DNA from: Bacteroidales bacterium
GTDB lineage: Bacteria; Bacteroidota; Bacteroidia; Bacteroidales; Muribaculaceae
DNA length: 64,000 bases
Direction of reading: 5' to 3'
Assembly: GCA_015060975.1 (NCBI GenBank)
Contig: SUXI01000011.1
Coordinates: 17,134-81,133 of the forward strand
Below, one piece after another: positions 10,165 to 16,508 of this stretch (its first letter is position 1; every line of letters begins with the position of its first letter). The notes beneath the pieces were generated by a model. That model searched no databases. It was given only the letters and a program-made list of their open reading frames with translations, and was not told where the DNA came from. The position numbers and the translations under genes were made by a program.

Positions 10165-10458
10165 TTATTCGGTTTTTAAAAGGTGTGAATCTAATGCTTT
10201 CTCAAAATCGGTTAGGATTTTAATCATATCAGATTCCAATTCCTCTTTTGTATAATATAGCTTGGCAAATTGAAATGCTACCATTGCCATTATCTCAATG
10301 GGGGATTTTTCTTTACCATAGCGTTTTTTCCACACTTTCCAAAGGTGTGTCACATTGTCTTCGGCTGCATGTACCGCTTCAACTTCATACTCGCTAACGA
10401 GAATGGGAATCGGTGCAAAATCAGCTATGCGAACATCTATTTGTTTTTTATCATCCAT
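10165..10458 (-). CDS. zapA: Cell-division protein ZapA family
   Basis: The 97-residue protein fits ZapA, a small coiled-coil protein that bundles FtsZ filaments at the Z-ring. The N-terminal half has the typical IDVRIADFAPIPILV strand region and the C-terminal half is a helix (MAMVAFQFAKLYYTKEELES) that would form the tetramer coiled coil. It lies 4 bp after a second small coiled-coil gene and upstream of rny, a neighbourhood common in Bacteroidales. The assignment is by pattern and context, as ZapA sequences diverge strongly. Confidence 0.85.
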   Translation of the reverse strand: MDDKKQIDVRIADFAPIPILVSEYEVEAVHAAEDNVTHLWKVWKKRYGKEKSPIEIMAMVAFQFAKLYYTKEELESDMIKILTDFEKALDSHLLKTE

Positions 10459-10462
10459 TGCA

Positions 10463-10756
10463 TCATTCGTTAAGTTCTAAGATGCATTTATCGATTTCCC
10501 GCACTAATTCAGATAAGAATGCTCTACTTTTTTCCACATCATTGCGATTTGGAGTAAGAGTAGTTACAACTTTGAGATATTCAATCTCTTGTTGTTGCCT
10601 ATCAATCTCTTTTTGTTGTTGCTCAATTAAAGTAGATAACTCTTTAATGCGTAAATCAACATCTTGCTTTTCTTGAAGCAATTTTCGGTAACGTTCAATT
10701 AATATCTCAGATTTACCGCGTAGCCGTTCAAGTGTTTGCTGAAGATTGTCGGTCAT
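10463..10756 (-). CDS. Small coiled-coil protein upstream of zapA
   Basis: This 97-residue cytoplasmic protein is almost wholly a heptad-type coiled coil (LQQTLERLRGKSEILIERYR, LIEQQQKEIDRQQQEIEYL). No signal peptide or known enzymatic motif is present. It precedes zapA by 4 bp, so the two are surely co-transcribed. Its size and shape recall ZapB-like division proteins, so I infer a helper of ZapA/FtsZ, but no sequence motif proves this. Confidence 0.7.
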   Translation of the reverse strand: MTDNLQQTLERLRGKSEILIERYRKLLQEKQDVDLRIKELSTLIEQQQKEIDRQQQEIEYLKVVTTLTPNRNDVEKSRAFLSELVREIDKCILELNE

Positions 10757-10773
10757 TCAAATCCAAATTTCTA

Positions 10774-10781
10774 CAAATTTA
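10774..10781 (-). promoter_or_regulatory. -7 element for the small coiled-coil gene and zapA
   Basis: The minus strand reads TAAATTTG, a match to the Bacteroidetes TAnnTTTG box, 18 bases before the start codon at 10756. The -33 region is only a weak match. Confidence 0.5.
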
Positions 10782-10876
10782 GTGTTTTTTTTTGAAAAGA
10801 CAATCCTTTGGCATTTAAATTTTATGATATTTTTTATATAGAATGTGGATTGTGCGTTTTTTTGAACGTAAGCATC

Positions 10877-12337
10877 TTATAAGATGGGACTTAATAATCG
10901 AGTGATTGATTCTGCTATTTTTTGGGTTAACGGTCGTCGTTTCCATGTGTTTTTGTTTATGCGTGTGCTGTGTTTTAAATCTTCGGCAAATATCTCACGC
11001 ATGGAAGTGTTGACTTTTTGAGAGTAGATGAACAGGTTGCATTCAAAATTATGTTCAAAGCTGCGGAAATCAAAGTTTGTGGAACCGATAGTGCAAAATT
11101 CATTATCGATTACTATCGTTTTGCTGTGAAGCATGCCTGCGTCATATAAATAAAATTTTATGCCCGATTTAATGCACTCATCAATATAGGAATAAGACGC
11201 ATAGCGTAATATCTTGGAATCGCTGCGACGTGGAAGCATTATTCTCACTTTTACATTTGATAATGCTGCGCTTTGCAGGGCTTTTAAAAGGCTTTCGGTA
11301 GGGAGAAAATAAGGAGTTTGTATGAGAATGCTTCGTTTGGCATTTGATATTGCTTTAAGGAATACTAATGCAATATTCGACCATTGGCAGGTTGGACCGC
11401 TTGATAGCAGTTGCATGCCTATGTTTTCAGCTGTGTTGTTTGTCGGTTTTATTGTGTGCATGTCTTCCTCTGCTAAAGTGGGTTTTAGAAAGTTCCAATC
11501 TATGGTAAAAGAGTATTGTAGTGCAGATAGTATTGGTCCGGTTACCCGAAGGTGGGTGTCGCGCCATGATGGGAATTTACCACCAGTTAAATATCGGTCG
11601 GCAATGTTCATGCCTCCGATATATCCAATCTCGCCATCAATGATGCATATCTTTCGGTGATTGCGCCAGTTGACTCGGGTAGCAAAAACCGGTACTGAAA
11701 CCTTGAAAAATGGGTGGGTCATAATCCCGGCATTCTCCATCTCTTTGAAAAAGTTGTTTTTTACTTGAAACGACCCAACATGGTCATACATGACTCTGAC
11801 TTTTACACCTTCGCGGGCTTTTTTTATCAAAATATCTTTTATCTCAGTGCCAATAGCGTCATCTTCAAAAATGTAATATTGAAGATTTATATATTTGGAG
11901 GCTTTTAGAAGGTCGTTTTTCAGGGCTTTAAACTTGTCATTTCCATTTGTGTAAATTTTTAATCCATTATGAGTATAGAACCGGGAGCCATTAAGGCTTC
12001 GGGTGAGGTTTATTTGTTGAATGCTTTCGGGTGACAGATTCTTATTTTCAATATCGGTAGTTTGAATGTAATGAGAATAGTTGCGTTTTAATCGTCGTTG
12101 GTTTCTACGAGATATCATGTGTGTGTTTTTGATGCTTCGACCAAAAAAGATATATAATACAAGCCCTATGGCAGGTAGCAAAAGAAGTACTGTTACCCAC
12201 GCAAGTGACTTTACCGGATTGCGATTCTCTGACAATATAATTGCGACAATACTAAGTATTGTGATTGAGTAAATTGTCACAATAATCCAATAAAGCCATG
12301 AGAGATTTATGTAATCGGTAATGGAGTATTCAGCCAT
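10877..12337 (-). CDS. cls: Cardiolipin synthase (phospholipase D family)
   Basis: The 486-residue enzyme joins two phosphatidylglycerol molecules into cardiolipin in the inner membrane. Two N-terminal membrane helices lie at about 15-35 and 45-66 (PLDNc-like). Both HKD motifs are intact: H227-K229-D234 in HRKICIIDGEIGYIGG, and H404-K406-D411 in HSKTIVIDNEFCTIGSTNFD. Length matches ClsA-type synthases. It is a single minus-strand gene with 120 bp to the next one, so probably its own transcription unit. No unusual feature was seen. Confidence 0.95.
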   Translation of the reverse strand: MAEYSITDYINLSWLYWIIVTIYSITILSIVAIILSENRNPVKSLAWVTVLLLLPAIGLVLYIFFGRSIKNTHMISRRNQRRLKRNYSHYIQTTDIENKNLSPESIQQINLTRSLNGSRFYTHNGLKIYTNGNDKFKALKNDLLKASKYINLQYYIFEDDAIGTEIKDILIKKAREGVKVRVMYDHVGSFQVKNNFFKEMENAGIMTHPFFKVSVPVFATRVNWRNHRKICIIDGEIGYIGGMNIADRYLTGGKFPSWRDTHLRVTGPILSALQYSFTIDWNFLKPTLAEEDMHTIKPTNNTAENIGMQLLSSGPTCQWSNIALVFLKAISNAKRSILIQTPYFLPTESLLKALQSAALSNVKVRIMLPRRSDSKILRYASYSYIDECIKSGIKFYLYDAGMLHSKTIVIDNEFCTIGSTNFDFRSFEHNFECNLFIYSQKVNTSMREIFAEDLKHSTRINKNTWKRRPLTQKIAESITRLLSPIL

Positions 12338-12440
12338 GGCATTATAATGAAAGTTTTATTTTCCCGAAAAAGATTTATTTCATTGCTAAGTTACAAAAAT
12401 ATTTTTAAAGAGAAAATTATTGTATTATTGGAAACAAAAA

Positions 12441-12478
12441 AACAGCACCTTGAAAATTATTGGGTGCTGTTTTTTTTG
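12441..12478 (-). terminator. Terminator of the rpsF-rpsR-rplI operon
   Basis: A GC-rich stem with arms 12443-12449 and 12463-12469 (CAGCACC/GGTGCTG) is flanked by A and T runs on the two sides. It lies 22 bases after the rplI stop on the minus strand and is followed there by TTTTTTT. By symmetry it would also stop plus-strand transcription. Confidence 0.9.
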
Positions 12479-12499
12479 ATTGTTATAGGTAAACTGAAA

Positions 12500-12943
12500 T
12501 TATTCAGCTACTACTTCAAATGGGATTTCAACAGAAACTTCTTTGTGAAGGTTTAATGTTGCGGTATAGTTGCCCACTTCTTTGATTGAGCTGTTTAGCA
12601 CAATGAGTTTGCGGTCGATGTTGTGACCGAGTTTTTCGAGTGCTTCAGCAACTTGGATGGTGTTAACCGAACCAAAGATAGTGCCGGTAGCGCTAACTTT
12701 TGTTGCGATAGTGAATGTTACGCCTTCCAATGAAGCTGCGAGAGCTTCAGCGTCAGCTTTGATTTTAGCAAGCTTGTGAGCACGTTGGCGTTGATTTTCG
12801 GCAAGCACTTTAAGAGCTGAAGGAGTAGCAATTACAGCTTTGCCTTGGGGGATGAGGTAGTTGCGGCCATAACCGTTTTTTACTTCTACAACATCATCTT
12901 TATAACCAAGATTGGTAATGTCTTCTTTTAGAATGATCTTCAT
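12500..12943 (-). CDS. rplI: 50S ribosomal protein L9
   Basis: The 147-residue protein has the L9 hallmark N-domain (MKIILKEDITNLGYKDDVVEVKNGYGRNYLIP) that binds 23S rRNA. A long connecting helix follows, then the C-terminal domain with the ATGTIFGSVN motif. Length and domain order are normal. It is the last gene of rpsF-rpsR-rplI, 19 bp after rpsR, and is followed by a strong terminator. Confidence 0.98.
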   Translation of the reverse strand: MKIILKEDITNLGYKDDVVEVKNGYGRNYLIPQGKAVIATPSALKVLAENQRQRAHKLAKIKADAEALAASLEGVTFTIATKVSATGTIFGSVNTIQVAEALEKLGHNIDRKLIVLNSSIKEVGNYTATLNLHKEVSVEIPFEVVAE

Positions 12944-12962
12944 AATTCCTTAGCTTTTAAAG

Positions 12963-13229
12963 TTATTTCATCAAGTCGGTTACATAGGGGAGAAGTGCCA
13001 AGTGGCGGGCACGCTTAACAGCTTGAGCTACGCGACGTTGGAACTTGAGAGAAGTGCCGGTAATGCGACGAGGAAGAATTTTGCCTTGCTCGTTGAGGAA
13101 CTTCTTGAGGAATTCGGGATCTTTGTAATCTACATATTTGATACCGCTTCTTTTGAAACGGCAATATTTTTTCTTCTTAACGTCCACTGATAGTGGAGTG
13201 AGATAGCGAATTTCTGATTGTTGTGCCAT
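12963..13229 (-). CDS. rpsR: 30S ribosomal protein S18
   Basis: The 88-residue protein carries the S18 signature: [22 protein letters not shown], then [30 protein letters not shown]18 binds the small-subunit platform beside S6. It starts 3 bp after the rpsF stop, as expected for the coupled S6-S18 pair. Only one of the four zinc-ribbon cysteines (CRFK) is kept, so this is the C-minus form. Confidence 0.98.
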   Translation of the reverse strand: MAQQSEIRYLTPLSVDVKKKKYCRFKRSGIKYVDYKDPEFLKKFLNEQGKILPRRITGTSLKFQRRVAQAVKRARHLALLPYVTDLMK

Positions 13230-13232
13230 AAT

Positions 13233-13601
13233 TTAGTCCTCCTTTACTTCTTCTTTAGGTGCGTTAGCTTTAGATGCTTTCAAGCTGCGACGTTTTGCAG
13301 CATATTCAGCAGCGTACTTGTCGAGACGGAATGTCAAGAAACGGAGCACACGTTCATCGCGGCGATATGCGGTTTCGAGTTTTTTGATGACTTTTGGGTC
13401 AGCATCAAATTCAACTAATGTGTAAAATCCGGTAGATTTCTTTTGAATTGGATAAGCAAGCTTGCGCAAGCCCCAATTTTCTTCGTTCACGATAGTTGCG
13501 CCATTGTCAGCCAACACTTTGGTGAACTTTTCTACCGCTTCCTTCATCTGAGCATCAGACAAAACGGGAGTCAAAATGAAAACGGTTTCGTAATGATTCA
13601 T
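13233..13601 (-). CDS. rpsF: 30S ribosomal protein S6
   Basis: The 122-residue protein starts [19 protein letters not shown], the conserved first strand of S6, and keeps the [20 protein letters not shown] motif. The last 20 residues form a charged extension (KEEVKED end), common in this protein. It heads the rpsF-rpsR-rplI operon under the promoter at 13638-13669. No S6-S18 leader motif was evident to me in the 36 bases between promoter and start. Confidence 0.98.
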   Translation of the reverse strand: MNHYETVFILTPVLSDAQMKEAVEKFTKVLADNGATIVNEENWGLRKLAYPIQKKSTGFYTLVEFDADPKVIKKLETAYRRDERVLRFLTFRLDKYAAEYAAKRRSLKASKANAPKEEVKED

Positions 13602-13637
13602 AAAATTAATTTATTAAATTGGTTGTTAAAACTAGTG

Positions 13638-13669
13638 CAAAGGTAGTGATTTATTTCCAATTATGCAAA
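13638..13669 (-). promoter_or_regulatory. Promoter of the rpsF operon
   Basis: On the minus strand a TTTG box (13669-13666) is followed 20 bases on by TACCTTTG (13645-13638). This matches the Bacteroidetes housekeeping promoter. Transcription would start near 13631, about 30 bases before rpsF. Confidence 0.85.
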
Positions 13670-13965
13670 AACGTTGAGAGTTTTGCAGTATTTAAAAAAA
13701 ACGAAGTGCATAATGATTGTATTGTCGAAGAAATAAAGAACCGTTGCCGGATTGATTAAAGGATGTTGTTTCCCTGGAGGGGATTGAATTTTTAGTCTCA
13801 ATATACTCATCATTCGGCATCATCAGAATTGGTTGTGAGAAGTCTCTATATAAATATATCACCTATCGCTTTCTTAAATTCAATACGAATGAGGTGTTAA
13901 TGAAGACGCTTTTGAGAGGAATTAAATAATTTTGTGAACTTTTCTTGATTTTGATGTGTTAGAAT

Positions 13966-13996
13966 TTTGCTAGTTGAAAAGTATTTACTAACTTTG
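13966..13996 (+). promoter_or_regulatory. Promoter for a candidate small RNA
   Basis: TTTG at 13966-13969 and TAACTTTG at 13989-13996 are separated by 19 bases, a near-perfect match to the promoter form used by other genes in the window. No plus-strand coding sequence follows for 1.6 kb. Confidence 0.65.
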
Positions 13997-14002
13997 CATA
14001 GT

Positions 14003-14062
14003 CATCGATCGAAGAACGAAAGACTTGGTTGGCCGCATTACCGTAAATGCGGTTTTTATTTT
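14003..14062 (+). ncRNA. Candidate small RNA of about 60 nt
   Basis: A strong promoter ends at 13996. About 30 bases into the predicted transcript a stem begins: CCGCATT (14033-14039) pairs with AATGCGG (14046-14052). It is followed by TTTTTATTTTATT, a standard intrinsic terminator. The unit would yield a short RNA with a single-stranded 5' half. Its 3' end abuts the stop of the convergent gene at 14056, so it could also be a stray terminator fed by a decayed promoter. The remainder of the 13602-14055 gap shows nothing else that I recognise. Confidence 0.4.
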
Positions 14063-14595
14063 ATTCGATTTTGATATTTGCGCATATAGTATGCATGATT
14101 ATCTTGATCTATACAAAATCCCGTTATCAATGCAATATCTGGATTAATAAATTCTACTACAACCATATATCCCTTCAGAAACCAAAAATATTCTCTTTCA
14201 TTTCCTGCGGATTCTAGGCACTTGAATCTACGTATTCGGTTGTCATTACAATTCTCTATTATTGGTTTAATCCAATGAATACGCAATGCCCTCTCTGAAC
14301 GAAACTCTCTAATCTTTTTTGAAGATTTTCGTTTTGTTTCCTTTTTCTCGCGAGTTATGATATGCACAAATTTTTCAGTTAATCCATTATACCATTCTGG
14401 TAAATGATCTTTGTGTGCTCCATTATATACATACGGTTTAACCTTTACTCTTTGATCATCAAGCATTACTGATCCTCCGATAAAATCTTCACAAAATTTG
14501 TCATGCAACGCTTTTATGATATCTTCATCGTTTTCAGAAATCTCACAATTACAAAATGGGGATAGGCAACCCAATACATCTTTTTCTTTATCCAT
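14056..14595 (-). CDS. Partner of the DUF3800 gene; possible small nuclease-like protein
   Basis: From ATG 14595 the protein has 179 residues. A frame from 14658 exists, but the later ATG overlaps the DUF3800 stop by only 8 bases and is the likely start. I do not recognise the family with certainty. A lysine-rich segment (REKKETKRKSSKK) leads into FRSERALRIHWIKPIIEN, followed by two beta-strand-like runs (YFWFLKGYMVVVEF, DIALITGFCID). That pattern of a basic helix then paired strands resembles BECR-fold RNase domains of phage and toxin proteins, but this is inference. Four cysteines cluster near the N-terminus (CLSPFCNC and a later C). It is translated with the DUF3800 gene. Confidence 0.6.
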   Translation of the reverse strand: MDKEKDVLGCLSPFCNCEISENDEDIIKALHDKFCEDFIGGSVMLDDQRVKVKPYVYNGAHKDHLPEWYNGLTEKFVHIITREKKETKRKSSKKIREFRSERALRIHWIKPIIENCNDNRIRRFKCLESAGNEREYFWFLKGYMVVVEFINPDIALITGFCIDQDNHAYYMRKYQNRIK

Positions 14596-15307
14596 TTCTT
14601 TTCTTGGGTTGAAAATCATATATACTAAATTTTGCATCACCAGGTTCTGTCCCCTCATCTATATTATATCCGGATAAGTTTTCTATGTGCTCAATTAGTT
14701 GTAATTTTGCCTCACTCCCAGTTAACTTTCTTGATTTATAAGCTATTGCTCCAATGATAATATCAGCCAATTGGATAAATACTGATTCATGAGATCTGAT
14801 GTTTTGAAAATGAGAAACTTCATTATTATGTCCCAATCCCTCATGCAATACTGTCTTAATTGCTTGTAACTTTCTGGCACCATGAGAATCCTTTAAATCG
14901 AGATAAACCCTAAAATTATTATTGTTGCCACCATTATGACGTACAGAAAAACGAATTAATTTTTCTACAATAGAAAAATAAAATTCATTATACTCTATTC
15001 GATTTAAGGTGTGTGCAGAAATATTACTCTTATTTTTAATCAATATACATCTGAAAGACATTTGAGAGGAAAAGAAAAATTCTAACAACTCCTTATACAT
15101 ATTGATTCGAGTTGTGCTAATAGTATTCCATTTTATCTCATGCAGAATGGAATACTTTCGTTTAATTGCTTTTATGGCATTTTTGTACTCTTGTATTTTT
15201 TCTGATGGAACTACTATGCCTCCAATACACATAACATCTGAATTGTCATACTGCAAATGACAACTTTCATCAAAATATAGATTGTATTTATTTTTTTCTT
15301 CTACCAT
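14588..15307 (-). CDS. DUF3800 domain protein
   Basis: The 239-residue protein fits DUF3800, a family with a predicted RNase H-like fold often found in accessory and defence regions. Conserved acidic positions are visible: D13 and E14 in LYFDES, the HEIKW motif at 56-60, D137 in YLDLKD, and D182 in QLADIIIGAIAY. The three aspartates are where an RNase H-like nuclease would hold its metal ions. No signal peptide is seen. It heads a two-gene unit with the gene at 14056-14595. A -7 box (TACTTTTG) lies only a few bases before the ATG, so the mRNA may be nearly leaderless. Function is not proven for the family. Confidence 0.78.
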   Translation of the reverse strand: MVEEKNKYNLYFDESCHLQYDNSDVMCIGGIVVPSEKIQEYKNAIKAIKRKYSILHEIKWNTISTTRINMYKELLEFFFSSQMSFRCILIKNKSNISAHTLNRIEYNEFYFSIVEKLIRFSVRHNGGNNNNFRVYLDLKDSHGARKLQAIKTVLHEGLGHNNEVSHFQNIRSHESVFIQLADIIIGAIAYKSRKLTGSEAKLQLIEHIENLSGYNIDEGTEPGDAKFSIYDFQPKKRNG

Positions 15308-15311
15308 ACTA

Positions 15312-15319
15312 CAAAAGTA
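15312..15319 (-). promoter_or_regulatory. -7 element for the DUF3800 pair
   Basis: The minus strand reads TACTTTTG (TAnnTTTG). Its 3' end is 5 bases from the start codon at 15307, implying a transcript that begins at or next to the ATG. Confidence 0.5.
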
Positions 15320-15363
15320 CGAAATATTTCGGAAGAAACGGCCTGATTTTCACAGATTATTAC

Positions 15364-15640
15364 TAATTTTGCAGTAGCAAGCCGTTGCTTGTTACGAAAT
15401 TTTAGATAAAAAAGAAGCGTTATGCGTAATCTTGTGATTTGAGAACGTAGGAAATTCGACAAATAGCACAAGGATTAGCATAGTGGTTCTCACGCGTATA
15501 GCGTGAGCTACTATTGTTACATCTGTGCTAATGGTTTCCTACGACCTTCAAATCAAGACGTGGCATAGTTGGCTTACGTTTTCTTTGTTTAATCGTGACG
15601 AGAACCAGGAAGCTTGTAACAAGTAAATTTTTTAATGTCA
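15364..15640 (+). ncRNA. Long structured RNA or leader upstream of the GLPGLI operon
   Basis: A -7 box (TAATTTTG, 15364-15371) is followed by about 250 bases that fold into one nested structure. Perfectly paired segments are 15388-15395 with 15616-15623, 15431-15434 with 15554-15557, 15437-15442 with 15548-15553, 15446-15454 with 15535-15543 (9 bp), and 15489-15495 with 15501-15507 around a 5-nt loop. The segment 15524-15532 can pair either with 15464-15470 or with 15474-15480, so two folds compete. No long open frame exists here. It ends 25 bases before the first GLPGLI start, so I favour a 5' leader or a processed RNA. An inverted-repeat element is the alternative. This accounts for the 15308-15647 gap. 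Confidence 0.6.
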
Positions 15641-15647
15641 AATAAAT

Positions 15648-16508
15648 ATGTACAACCGAATAATAATATTTCTCATTACTATAACCTTTATTTCTTTTTC
15701 TGCTTTAAGCAAAAAGAAACCTAGCGAGTACCCGCAATCTGAAATAAAGGTTAGCTACAAATATCATGAAAAATTTCTGCGTGGTAACGTACAATTTACA
15801 GAAAGAGAAATCCCAATGCTTTTACTGGCAAATGGAGAATATTCTAAATTCTATAGCCCTGCTACCGAATACAAAGACTCTCTTGAATCAACTCCGTCTG
15901 GGCGAGCCATAGCTAACCAAATGTTTGATATAGCTATAAAGAAATATGCGGAGTCGAAAGATGAGGGTGCATTGGGTTCTATTGTCTATAAGACTTTTAT
16001 GTATATATTTAAAAATAACGCAGAGCAATCTTTCACGGCATACGACATCGCGGGCTTAGGCGAACGAGGTGTTTATTCAGAACCTTATTCCGAACTTGTA
16101 TGGGAGATAGGCGACTCCACCAAGACAGTGCTTGGATATGAATGTATTAAGGCAACCACAAACTATCATGGTAGAGAATGGACTGTGTGGTTTTCTCCTG
16201 AAATACCTATTCAAGACGGACCATGGAAACTTCGTGGTCTGCCGGGACTTATTCTTGAAGCATCCGAACTAAAAGGTCATCATAGTTTTGTGGCATATGG
16301 TATTGAGCAATCAAAATGCACCATCTATCCGATTTATAATCAAGACAATTATGACCAAATGAGTCGCATCGAAATGTTGCAAGCTCGACGCCATTCGCTT
16401 GACAATAACCATGCTATAAGTAAAGCCCAAACATCGGGAATGCTTGACCTTGGTCCGGATGCACCGGTGCAAACTGAATATGATTTTCTTGAAACAGATT
16501 ACCGATGA
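15648..16508 (+). CDS. GLPGLI family protein (copy 1)
   Basis: The 286-residue secreted protein has a signal peptide (about 1-21). It has the hallmark region of the GLPGLI family: VLGYECIKAT at 161-170, YHGREWTVWFSPEIP near 173-187, and GPWKLRGLPGLI at 191-202. The family is found in Bacteroidetes beside TonB-dependent-receptor-like proteins; its biochemical role is unknown. An S/T-rich FYSP...EY.DSL motif near 68-79 recurs in all three copies of this operon. Its stop codon overlaps the ATG of the receptor gene (ATGA at 16505), so translation is coupled. No active-site residues are known for the family. Confidence 0.92.
   Translation: MYNRIIIFLITITFISFSALSKKKPSEYPQSEIKVSYKYHEKFLRGNVQFTEREIPMLLLANGEYSKFYSPATEYKDSLESTPSGRAIANQMFDIAIKKYAESKDEGALGSIVYKTFMYIFKNNAEQSFTAYDIAGLGERGVYSEPYSELVWEIGDSTKTVLGYECIKATTNYHGREWTVWFSPEIPIQDGPWKLRGLPGLILEASELKGHHSFVAYGIEQSKCTIYPIYNQDNYDQMSRIEMLQARRHSLDNNHAISKAQTSGMLDLGPDAPVQTEYDFLETDYR

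Noticed and set aside
14596..14658. Extended N-terminus of the DUF3800 partner from ATG 14658
   Set aside because: It would overlap the DUF3800 gene by 71 bases; the ATG at 14595 gives the usual short overlap.
15364..15640. Retron msr-msd type RNA
   Set aside because: The fold has some likeness, but no reverse transcriptase gene is near and the required short a1/a2 arrangement with branching G was not evident.
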